From NCBI GenBank assembly GCA_002394335.1, contig DGTP01000014.1, positions 1-64,000 of the forward strand: a stretch of 64,000 nt of DNA. The letters are read 5' to 3'. Shown piece by piece: positions 26,675 to 33,998 of the stretch (positions are counted from its first letter, which is position 1; each line of letters begins with the position of its first letter). Below the pieces are notes generated by a model. The model made no database searches and was not told the DNA's origin. It saw nothing but the letters and a program-made list of their open reading frames with translations. This DNA comes from Bacteroidales bacterium UBA4333. GTDB taxonomy: Bacteria > Bacteroidota > Bacteroidia > Bacteroidales > Paludibacteraceae. Position numbers and translations under genes: made by a program.

Positions 26675-27022
26675 ATGAAGGTTAAATGGACAGGTTTGGT
26701 GGACGATCTGCAGGGACATGTGGATACACGGCATTACGCGCGGCATATTCCGGGAAACCGGGAGTGGGCATCCGTGTGCGGAAAGCCGGAACTGAGCGAT
26801 ACAACCAAGAAAAAGAAAGCCGGACTGCCTACCGCACAACGGTTCAAAGCCCTGATGGCGGAGACCAAAGCTATTCTCCATACACCGGAACGACGCGCTG
26901 AATGGCAAGCCCGCTACGACGAAGCCATACGCAAAGCACGGAAATACAACAAACCGATACAAGGACGGTTGTACGACTATATCAAACACGAGCTCAGCCT
27001 GGAGCAGAAAAAGAAAGCATAG
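26675..27022 (+). CDS. Small basic protein of unknown function
   Basis: 115 residues, about a quarter Lys and Arg, with no signal peptide or membrane segment. It has a strong promoter, a start 25 nt after the -7 box preceded by AGGAAGAG, and its own downstream terminator, so it is very probably a real single-gene unit. The C-terminal half (RRAEWQARYDEAIRKARKY) is predicted helical and charged. I do not recognise the family. The charge suggests a nucleic acid or ribosome partner, which is a guess. Confidence 0.72.
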   Translation: MKVKWTGLVDDLQGHVDTRHYARHIPGNREWASVCGKPELSDTTKKKKAGLPTAQRFKALMAETKAILHTPERRAEWQARYDEAIRKARKYNKPIQGRLYDYIKHELSLEQKKKA

Positions 27023-27051
27023 GTTGAGCCGGGTTACGGTGACGTCGGGTG

Positions 27052-27106
27052 GAGCATACGATGAGCATACGATGAGCATACGATCAGCATACGATGAGCA
27101 TTCGAT
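27052..27106 (+). repeat. Tandem 11-bp repeat, five units
   Basis: GAGCATACGAT repeated five times with two substitutions, starting 30 bp after the stop of the 115-residue gene. Confidence 0.9.
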
Positions 27107-27137
27107 GGGATATGCAGAAAACCCTTACGGGGAATGG

Positions 27138-27168
27138 AAAAAAGACGCACGGGAGTGCGTCTTTTTTT
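27138..27168 (+). terminator. Terminator of the 115-residue gene
   Basis: GACGCAC (27144-27150) pairs with GTGCGTC (27155-27161), flanked by an A run and followed by seven T. Confidence 0.92.
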
Positions 27169-27185
27169 GAGGTAATGAATATCCG

Positions 27186-27250
27186 GGTTGTCCCAAAGAT
27201 GGGACAAAAGTGGATGATGAGATTGTCTCAAAGATGGGACAAAAGTGGAT
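27186..27250 (+). repeat. Two isolated REP-like units
   Basis: Palindromes start at 27190 (GTCCCAAAGATGGGAC) and 27225 (GTCTCAAAGATGGGAC, a single-arm change), each with the AAAAGTGGATGAT tail. They lie exactly between two convergent terminators, 14 kb from the transposase. Confidence 0.92.
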
Positions 27251-27254
27251 GATA

Positions 27255-27280
27255 CAAAAAACGGGCGCAAGAATGCGCCC
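27255..27280 (-). terminator. Terminator of gltX
   Basis: On the - strand, GGGCGCA and TGCGCCC form a 7-bp stem followed by a run of T. It ends just beyond the two isolated repeat units. Confidence 0.88.
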
Positions 27281-27331
27281 GAAGAGAACAATCCCGCAAG
27301 AGGGGGTAAGGCGGGGTTGGCGGTGGCGGGG

Positions 27332-28957
27332 TTATTGGAGAGCGGAGATGGCGGTGCGGAGGCGGCGGAGGGTTTCTTCCTTGCCGAGAATATCGGTAAT
27401 ATTCCAGATATGGGGTCCGCGCGCAGCACCTACCAGACAGATACGGAAGGCGTTCATCACAATACCTACACCGTATTCGTGCTCGGCAATCCAAGGCATC
27501 ACCACTTTGTCAAGATGCCAAATTGTATTAACCATTTGGTCATTTACCATTTGTTCATTTTTGTGCCAATCCTCTTCGCTGACGGTCTCCAAGAGGGCGA
27601 GGAGTTCCTGCATGTGACGCGGAGAGTCCTCTTTCCAACGCTTCTTGAGCGATTTCTCGTCATACTCCGTAGGAGCGACAAAGAAGAAATTCGCCTGCTC
27701 CCAGAGTTCGGGGACGAAGTTCACGCGGTCCTTGACCAAGCCGACGATCTTGGCGAGTTGATGGTTTGAGACTGCGTCTTTGTTTGAAATTGTTTGAGAC
27801 TGCGTCTTTGTTTGAATGGTTGAAAGTTTTTCTTTCAGGACCGGCATGAACATCTCAGCGAGTTCTTCGTTGGAACGGAGCTGGAGGTATTGGTGGTTGA
27901 ACCATTTGCCTTTCTCATAATCGAACTTGGCACCGGATTTGGACACACGGTCAAGGGAGAACTCCTTGATGAGTTGGTCCATGGTGTACATCTCCTGATC
28001 ACCGGTTCCATGCCATCCGAGGAGTGCAAGGAAATTGATGACCGCTTCGGGCAGATAGCCAGACTCGCGGTAGCCGGAAGAGACGGTGCCGTCCTTTTGG
28101 TTGTGGAACTCCAGCGGGAAGACAGGGAAACCGAGACGGTCTCCGTCACGCTTGGAGAGTTTGCCGTTACCGTCGGGTTTGAGCAACAGCGGCAGGTGCG
28201 CGAACTCGGGCATGGAATCCTCCCATCCGAATGCGCGGTAGAGCAACACGTGGAGCGGTGCGGAAGGCAACCACTCCTCGCCACGGATGACATGCGAGAT
28301 CTCCATCAGATGGTCGTCCACGATATTCGCCAAGTGGTAGGTTGGCAGGTCATCAGCGGATTTGTAGAGCACCTTGTCGTCGAGGATATTGGAGTTGATG
28401 ACCACCTCGCCGCGGATGAGGTCGTGCACATGCACATCCTCGTCGGGCTCCACCTTGAAGCGGACCACATATTTCTCGCCCTTGGCGATAAGCGCCTGCA
28501 CCTCGTCAGCAGGCATGGTGAGGGAGTTGCGCATCTGCATACGCGTGCGTGCGTCATATTGGAAATTAGGAATCTCCGCACGCTTGGCATCGAGTTCGGC
28601 AGGCGTGTCAAAAGCTATATAGGCATGTCCGGAGTCGAGGAGTTGCTTTACATAGGTGTGGTAGATCTCGCGACGCTCGGACTGGCGGTACGGACCGTGG
28701 GAGCCGACGGTTTCAATCATGCCGTTGTTCATGCGGAGACCCTCATCGATTCCGATTCCGAGCCAGTCGAGAGCCTCCAGAATATACTCCTCTGCACCGG
28801 GTACGAAGCGCGTGCTGTCCGTATCTTCGATACGCAGGAGCATGTCACCGCCGTGCTGGCGGGCAAAAAGATAATTATACAAGGCGGTACGGACACCACC
28901 GATATGCAACGCGCCCGTAGGTGACGGCGCAAAACGAACTCTAACTCTTCTTTCCAT
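27332..28957 (-). CDS. gltX: Glutamyl-tRNA synthetase
   Basis: 541 residues. Class I signatures: HIG at 18-20 in [11 protein letters not shown] and the KMSKS-type KLSKRDG. It charges tRNA-Glu. Two in-frame stretches look foreign to the fold and are stutters in the DNA: residues encoded near 27765-27816 (two perfect 24-bp direct repeats, giving [19 protein letters not shown]) and near 27531-27560 (giving [11 protein letters not shown]). The second contains ACCATTTGGTCATTTACCA, which also occurs outside genes at 31083-31101. The frame and motifs stay intact, so the enzyme is probably functional. Confidence 0.95.
   Translation of the reverse strand: MERRVRVRFAPSPTGALHIGGVRTALYNYLFARQHGGDMLLRIEDTDSTRFVPGAEEYILEALDWLGIGIDEGLRMNNGMIETVGSHGPYRQSERREIYHTYVKQLLDSGHAYIAFDTPAELDAKRAEIPNFQYDARTRMQMRNSLTMPADEVQALIAKGEKYVVRFKVEPDEDVHVHDLIRGEVVINSNILDDKVLYKSADDLPTYHLANIVDDHLMEISHVIRGEEWLPSAPLHVLLYRAFGWEDSMPEFAHLPLLLKPDGNGKLSKRDGDRLGFPVFPLEFHNQKDGTVSSGYRESGYLPEAVINFLALLGWHGTGDQEMYTMDQLIKEFSLDRVSKSGAKFDYEKGKWFNHQYLQLRSNEELAEMFMPVLKEKLSTIQTKTQSQTISNKDAVSNHQLAKIVGLVKDRVNFVPELWEQANFFFVAPTEYDEKSLKKRWKEDSPRHMQELLALLETVSEEDWHKNEQMVNDQMVNTIWHLDKVVMPWIAEHEYGVGIVMNAFRICLVGAARGPHIWNITDILGKEETLRRLRTAISALQ
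27765..27816. repeat. Direct 24-bp repeat inside gltX
   Basis: Two identical 24-bp copies (27765-27788 and 27793-27816), each beginning TTTGAGACTGCGTC, separated by 4 bp. The period is 28 bp, not a multiple of three, so the two copies are read in different frames. Confidence 0.9.
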
Positions 28958-28980
28958 TGTGCTAAATCAAAATTTGGGTA

Positions 28981-29058
28981 CAAAGGTACAAAAAATAATG
29001 CATATACGCAAGAAATTAAGCTAAAATTTGTGTATATCCAAAAAAAAATGTATCTTTG
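28981..29058. promoter_or_regulatory. Divergent promoters for gltX and the barrel gene
   Basis: The - strand promoter for gltX has TTG at 29011-29009 and TACCTTTG at 28988-28981. The + strand promoter has TTG at 29028-29030 and TATCTTTG at 29051-29058. Both spacers are 20 nt and the two -33 boxes are 16 bp apart, so the polymerases may compete. Confidence 0.8.
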
Positions 29059-29077
29059 CACCAAAATTGCAGAAGTT

Positions 29078-29698
29078 ATGAAAAAATCAATCCTCCTCTA
29101 TGTGTTATTGCCGGTTTGGGGACTGGTGTGTTCGTTGCAGGTCTATGGTGACGAGTTGGAAGAACCGGAAAAACGGCCTTCGCTTTCGCAACGGTATTTC
29201 AAACACTCCGGCAAATCGTCTCTGACTATTCTTGAGCTGGGCTATACCTACGATTTTGTGGACAAGATGCATATCGTAGAAGGCGGAATTTTGGATTTCC
29301 GTTACAAGTACTGGGGAATGTCTCTGCTGAATGTGGAGTTGGGTATCGTCCGTGACGAGAACAACAAGATCGGCGTGACCCCCTGGGTGGGCTACAAGCC
29401 GAGCATGCATTTCTATATCCCGATCGCCAAATGGCTGGCTATCACGCCGTACGGCGGTGCCTCGGTTGATTGTACGTATCTGGGCAAATATCTGGTGAAG
29501 GACTACGAGTGGAAGAAAGAAGAGAACTTCTATTGCGATGTCTTCGGCGGATTAGGATTCTACCTGACGGGTATTCCCGCCATTCCGCTGGAGGTTCGTG
29601 CGGAGTACCGCTATCCGGTGATCAAGAACAGCGTTCATGCCATGTCGCAGGGATTCTATATCTCAGGCAGACTGCATTTCACCAAAGCATTCAAATAA
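29078..29698 (+). CDS. Putative outer-membrane beta-barrel protein
   Basis: 206 residues from 29078; an earlier in-frame start lies inside the promoter. The signal peptide (about 1-24) is followed by alternating hydrophobic strands (GVTPWVGYKPSMHFYIP, FYCDVFGGLGFYL, EVRAEYRYPV) and a C-terminal ISGRLHFTKAF that looks like a closing strand. A small outer-membrane barrel is the best inference. No closer family is recognised. Own promoter and terminator, hence monocistronic. Confidence 0.7.
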   Translation: MKKSILLYVLLPVWGLVCSLQVYGDELEEPEKRPSLSQRYFKHSGKSSLTILELGYTYDFVDKMHIVEGGILDFRYKYWGMSLLNVELGIVRDENNKIGVTPWVGYKPSMHFYIPIAKWLAITPYGGASVDCTYLGKYLVKDYEWKKEENFYCDVFGGLGFYLTGIPAIPLEVRAEYRYPVIKNSVHAMSQGFYISGRLHFTKAFK

Positions 29699-29723
29699 GC
29701 CCTTCAGAAATCTTATAATAACG

Positions 29724-29753
29724 AAAAAAGCCGTCCTCTCGACGGCTTTTTTT
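29724..29753. terminator. Bidirectional terminator
   Basis: AAAAAAGCCGTC-CTCTC-GACGGCTTTTTTT. The A and T runs on both sides make it usable from either strand: for the barrel gene on + and for transcripts from the right on -. Confidence 0.92.
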
Positions 29754-29823
29754 CCATAGGTATTAGTCTGTTATATTTAAGGTACAAAAAAGATTGTGTT
29801 GTTGTTTTTTCTTTTTGACGGTG

Positions 29824-29854
29824 CAAAGGTACTGCTTTTTTTTGACATGACCAA
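29824..29854 (-). promoter_or_regulatory. Orphan promoter, possibly for a small RNA
   Basis: On the - strand, TTG (29854-29852), 20-nt spacer, TACCTTTG (29831-29824). It points to the terminator at 29724-29753 with no gene between, which would give a transcript of about 90 nt. Confidence 0.6.
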
Positions 29855-29864
29855 ATTTTTTTAT

Positions 29865-29878
29865 ATGTTATATAACAT
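29865..29878. promoter_or_regulatory. Perfect 14-bp palindrome
   Basis: ATGTTATATAACAT lies just upstream of the orphan promoter and could be an operator. AT-rich palindromes can occur by chance. Confidence 0.35.
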
Positions 29879-29914
29879 GTTTTGGTAAAAAAGTGCTTTT
29901 TCTATGTCAAATTG

Positions 29915-30409
29915 TCACTTTCTGCCCAATTCAATGACCTCTAAATCCTGAATTTGCTTTCCATTTATCCGAAATCGGAGCAAAGTCTGCACAGTTTGCC
30001 ATCCTTGCTTTCCCGCCGCTCCGGGGTTCATGGTGAGGAAATGAAAGTCGGAATCATAGATGACTTTGAGTATATGGCTATGCCCGCAGACAAATAAGTC
30101 CGGCGGCTCTTTTCGGAACATGGGGATGAGCCATGGGTTGTAATGTCCCGGATAGCCTCCGATATGTGTCATGAGAACATTGACATCCTCTACGCGGAAA
30201 CGGTAGAACTCGGACAAACTGTACCGCACATCGCCAGAATCCATGTTTCCGTAGACCGCCCGTGTGGGTTTGAACTCGCGGAGCTGTTGGAGCAGTTCGA
30301 AACTGCCTATGTCTCCGGCGTGCCAGATCTCGTCCACGTTTTTGAAATGCTCAAAGACGCGGGGGTCAAGATAGCCGTGGGTGTCCGATAAAATGCCAAT
30401 GGAAGTCAT
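29915..30409 (-). CDS. YfcE/MJ0936-type metallophosphoesterase
   Basis: 164 residues from 30409. Motifs: SDTHG (8-12), HAGDIG, GNMD, THIGGYPG and CGHSH, a complete set for the two-metal calcineurin-like fold. YfcE-type proteins hydrolyse phosphodiesters; the natural substrate is unclear. A longer upstream frame exists, but it has no motifs and lies inside the gldF coding region, so I reject it. The start is 4 bp after the gldF stop. Confidence 0.88.
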   Translation of the reverse strand: MTSIGILSDTHGYLDPRVFEHFKNVDEIWHAGDIGSFELLQQLREFKPTRAVYGNMDSGDVRYSLSEFYRFRVEDVNVLMTHIGGYPGHYNPWLIPMFRKEPPDLFVCGHSHILKVIYDSDFHFLTMNPGAAGKQGWQTVQTLLRFRINGKQIQDLEVIELGRK

Positions 30410-30413
30410 GTTC

Positions 30414-31079
30414 TTATTTTTTTGTGAGGCGGTCGATGGTGAAGGTGGCGAGGATGAGCGACAGGAGCGTGGTGAGGACAAAGAAGAAGACATCTCTGAG
30501 ATCCAACACCCCACGCGATATACTATTATAATGCTCCTGCAGGAAGACCCAATACGCCACAAAGCAAAGCAGGGCACCAAGAATAAAGCAGACGATCTGA
30601 CTCTTGCTCCACGTGGCGGCAAAGACTCCTAAAGCGAGAAAACATCCGCTCATCATCACCAGTCCCAACATGGATCCCAAGAACGCTCCGCTATCCAGAT
30701 TACCCACCGGTTCCGCCATCTGCGCCACAATAAAATAGTGCACAAAACAAGGCAACAGACCTATCAGCACAAGCGTCCAAGCGGCCGCCCATTTGCCCAA
30801 GACGATGCGCCAGAGCGAGACGGGTTTGGTACGGATCAGATCCCAGATGCCCGACTGGCGTTCCTCAGCGAAGAGGCGCATGGTAAGCGCCGGGCAGAGG
30901 AGGATCATGAGCCACGGACTGAGTTGGAAGAGTCCGTCCACTTGGGCATATCCGGAGTCAATGACATTCCACTGCCCCGGAATGACCCAAAGGAAGAGAC
31001 TGACCGCCAAGAGATACAAGCCTACGACGATGTACGCAATCGGCGAAGAAAAATAATATGTAAGTTCTTTTTTATACAT
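30414..31079 (-). CDS. gldF: GldF-like ABC transporter permease
   Basis: 221 residues with six hydrophobic segments. FYFSSPIAY-type start (YKKELTYYFSSPIAYIV) and FAEERQSGIWDLIRTKPVS match GldF, the permease of the gliding ABC transporter GldAFG. No gldG or gldA is adjacent in the window, so the role here is uncertain. The gap upstream contains the word ACCATTTGGTCATTTACCA, shared with gltX. Confidence 0.75.
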   Translation of the reverse strand: MYKKELTYYFSSPIAYIVVGLYLLAVSLFLWVIPGQWNVIDSGYAQVDGLFQLSPWLMILLCPALTMRLFAEERQSGIWDLIRTKPVSLWRIVLGKWAAAWTLVLIGLLPCFVHYFIVAQMAEPVGNLDSGAFLGSMLGLVMMSGCFLALGVFAATWSKSQIVCFILGALLCFVAYWVFLQEHYNSISRGVLDLRDVFFFVLTTLLSLILATFTIDRLTKK

Positions 31080-31082
31080 TTA

Positions 31083-31128
31083 CCATTTGGTCATTTACCA
31101 GGTACCATTTATTTGGTTATTTAGCCAT
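31083..31128. repeat. Stutter-word gap before gldF
   Basis: Repeats of ATTTACCA, ATTTGGT and ATTTAGCC fill most of the gap between the permease genes. The first 19 bases are identical to 27531-27549 inside gltX. Confidence 0.8.
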
Positions 31129-32427
31129 TTAGTGTTTCACTTCCAGGTTTTTGTTCACCGGTGTTTTGGGGAAGAAGATCCAGAAGGCAATGGCAACAAC
31201 CAATGCAAAGCCCGCAAAGGTGTACCAGGCTTTCTTCCAACCGTCCCAGACAGCCAAAGGACCTTGCTCAACCACCGATTCCGCCATGACGAGTTTGTTG
31301 ACAATCGCTTGTGCGGACAGGGTACCGATAGTAGCTCCGAGTCCGTTGGTCATCATCATAAAGAGTCCTTGCGCCGACGAACGCTGTTCGGGAGCGGTCT
31401 CCTGATCCACGTATAGTGCACCGGATATATTGAAGAAATCGAATGCGAAGCCATAGACGATGCAACTGAGCACGAACAAGAGGACACCCGGCATACCCGG
31501 ATCTCCGGCTCCGAAGAACGCGAAACGGAATACCCACGCGAACATCGCCATGAGCATGACGTTCTTGATACCGAAACGCTTGAGGAAGAACGGTATAGTG
31601 AGGATACAGAGTGCCTCGCAAATCTGCGAGATGGAGATGAGGATGTTCGCGTGTTGTACACCAAAAGTGTCGGCGAACTCCCCGATAGCCCCGAAGGAGG
31701 TGATGAAGGGGTTGGCGTATGAGTTGGTGACTTGGAGACACATACCGAGCATCATCGAGAAGATGAAGAAGAGTGCCATCTTCTTCTGTTTGAAGAGTTT
31801 GAAGGCTTTCAGTCCCAGAGCCTCCACCAAGTCCACATCGCCTTCTGCGGGTTTGATCTCGCAAGCGGGCAGCGTGAGCGAATAGGCAGCCAGAAGGAGC
31901 GACAATCCGCCGCTGACAACAAACTGCCACGGGGTATCCTGAAATCCGAGGAGGTCAACACACCACATGGTAACAATAAATCCGACCGTACCGAAGACAC
32001 GAATCGGCGGGAAGTCCTTGACCGTATCCATTCCGGCTTTCACCAAAGCGTTGAACGCCACGGAATTGGTGAGCGCAATCGTCGGCATGAAGAACGCCAC
32101 GGAGAGGGTATATAGCGTGAAGAGCATACCGAACTGCACCTCAGCCGCGGTATAAGCGTAGATGCCTGCCGCGCACATGAACAATCCCGCCAAGGCATGG
32201 CAGAGCGAGAGGGTCTTCTGCGCCTGGATCCAACGGTCAGCGACGATTCCCATCAAAGCAGGCATAAAGAGACTTACTACACCCTGAATGGAATAAAACC
32301 AGCCGATGTGTTGTCCCATCCCTTGCTTGAAGAGGTAGGTGCCCATAGAGGTTAAGTACGCACCCCAAACAGCGAACTCCAAGAAGTTCATGGCGATGAG
32401 GCGGATTTGCAATGTTCTGTTTTTCAT
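31129..32427 (-). CDS. Nucleoside:proton symporter (MFS, NupG-like)
   Basis: 432 residues with about 12 membrane segments. MNFLEFAVWGAYLTSMGTYL and FPPIRVFGTVGFI match the NupG/XapB nucleoside symporter family, including the charged residues of the first helices. It probably imports nucleosides. It sits 34 bp after prfC and 49 bp before gldF. Confidence 0.87.
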   Translation of the reverse strand: MKNRTLQIRLIAMNFLEFAVWGAYLTSMGTYLFKQGMGQHIGWFYSIQGVVSLFMPALMGIVADRWIQAQKTLSLCHALAGLFMCAAGIYAYTAAEVQFGMLFTLYTLSVAFFMPTIALTNSVAFNALVKAGMDTVKDFPPIRVFGTVGFIVTMWCVDLLGFQDTPWQFVVSGGLSLLLAAYSLTLPACEIKPAEGDVDLVEALGLKAFKLFKQKKMALFFIFSMMLGMCLQVTNSYANPFITSFGAIGEFADTFGVQHANILISISQICEALCILTIPFFLKRFGIKNVMLMAMFAWVFRFAFFGAGDPGMPGVLLFVLSCIVYGFAFDFFNISGALYVDQETAPEQRSSAQGLFMMMTNGLGATIGTLSAQAIVNKLVMAESVVEQGPLAVWDGWKKAWYTFAGFALVVAIAFWIFFPKTPVNKNLEVKH

Positions 32428-32461
32428 ATTGATTGATTTTTTAATAGTTCCAATCGTCTCG

Positions 32462-33958
32462 TTAGAATTCCGAGGTGAAATGGAAGGTTATGTGTTTGTA
32501 ATCCTGTTGCGCCATGGAGAGCACATAGCCGGAGTCTGCCATGAAGACATCCCGTCCGTCTTTGTCGGTCGCCATATATTGCGCTTTGCGTTTCTTGAAA
32601 GTCTCCAGTTCGGCTTCGTCGTCCGACTCAATCCAACAGGCTTTGTACATCTGTAGCGGTTCCCACCGGCATTTAGCCTGATACTCGTGTTCGAGGCGGT
32701 ATTGGATGACTTCGAACTGCAGTTGGCCGACAGTACCGATGATCTTGCGTCCGTTGAGCTGACTGACGAAGAGCTGTGCAACACCTTCGTCCATGAGTTG
32801 GGAGATGCCTTTGTCGAGCTGTTTCTGTTTCATGGGGTCGGCATTTTCGATATACTTGAACATCTCCGGCGAGAAAGAGGGCAATCCCCGGAAATGCAGT
32901 TGTTCTCCTGAGGTCAGGGTGTCGCCGATCTTGAAGTTCCCGGTATCCGGCAAACCTACAATGTCGCCGGCAAAAGCTTCGTCCACTGTCTCTTTCTTCT
33001 GTGCCATGAAACAGGTAGGTGCTGCGAAACGCATCTGTTGGTCTTTTCGCACGTGTTTATAATAGGTGTTACGCAGGAACTTACCCGAACAGATCTTGAA
33101 GAATGCAATACATGAGCGATGGTTAGGATCCATGTTGGCGTGGATCTTAAAACAGAAAGCCGTGAACTTGTCCTCCATGGGGTCCACGGTGCGTTCTTCC
33201 GCATCGACGGGTCTCGGCGAGGGGGCATTCTTGACAAAGAAATCCAGAAGTTCCTGTACGCCTACGGTCTTGTAGGCAGAGCCGTAGAAGACCGGTGCCA
33301 GTTCTCCGCGCAGGTATGCTTCGCGGTCAAACTCCGGATAGACGCCATCGATCATCTCGAGGTCTTCCTGCAGTTTCGGAGAGAGTCCGGCGGGACGGTT
33401 GTCGAGCGCAAAGACAGACTCGAACTTCAGTCCCTGACCGTTAGCCCAAGTGACGGGTGTGCAGTGGATACCAAGTTCTTTCTCTGCCTCGTCCATGAGG
33501 TCGAATGGGTCTTTTCCCTCGCGGTCCATCTTGTTCATGAAGACCATGACGGGTGTCTTGCGCATGCGGCAGACCTCCATCAGACGGCGGGTCTGTGCCT
33601 CGACACCCTTGGCAGAGTCGATGACGACGATCGCAGAGTCCACCGCGGTGAGGGTGCGGAAGGTGTCTTCCGCGAAATCCTGGTGGCCGGGGGTGTCAAG
33701 GATGTTAATATGGTATCCGTCGTAATCGAATCCCATGACGGAGGTAGCGACCGAGATACCACGTTGTTTCTCGATCTCCATCCAGTCGGAGGTAGCGGTC
33801 TTACGGATCTTGTTGGATTTGACAGCACCAGCCACGTGGATGGCACCGCCGTATAGCAACAGTTTCTCTGTGAGCGTCGTCTTACCGGCATCCGGGTGCG
33901 AAATGATGGCAAACGTGCGGCGCCTTAGTATCTCGTTTTGATCAGCGGAATTTAACAT
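32462..33958 (-). CDS. prfC: Peptide chain release factor 3
   Basis: 498 residues. GTPase motifs: HPDAGKTT (21-28), DTPGHQDF and NKMDR. Length and the C-terminal part fit RF3 rather than EF-G. It recycles RF1/RF2 after termination. The 40-bp gap to pheT is a stutter of TTTTC words. Confidence 0.95.
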   Translation of the reverse strand: MLNSADQNEILRRRTFAIISHPDAGKTTLTEKLLLYGGAIHVAGAVKSNKIRKTATSDWMEIEKQRGISVATSVMGFDYDGYHINILDTPGHQDFAEDTFRTLTAVDSAIVVIDSAKGVEAQTRRLMEVCRMRKTPVMVFMNKMDREGKDPFDLMDEAEKELGIHCTPVTWANGQGLKFESVFALDNRPAGLSPKLQEDLEMIDGVYPEFDREAYLRGELAPVFYGSAYKTVGVQELLDFFVKNAPSPRPVDAEERTVDPMEDKFTAFCFKIHANMDPNHRSCIAFFKICSGKFLRNTYYKHVRKDQQMRFAAPTCFMAQKKETVDEAFAGDIVGLPDTGNFKIGDTLTSGEQLHFRGLPSFSPEMFKYIENADPMKQKQLDKGISQLMDEGVAQLFVSQLNGRKIIGTVGQLQFEVIQYRLEHEYQAKCRWEPLQMYKACWIESDDEAELETFKKRKAQYMATDKDGRDVFMADSGYVLSMAQQDYKHITFHFTSEF

Positions 33959-33998
33959 TAACTTATTTTCTCATTTTCTTATTTTCACATTTTCCTAT

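Noticed and set aside
29030..29077. Earlier start for the barrel gene
   Set aside because: These codons lie inside the promoter, and the signal peptide begins at 29078.
30410..30622. Longer N-terminus for the metallophosphoesterase
   Set aside because: It would overlap gldF over 200 bp and adds only low-complexity sequence before the SDTHG motif.
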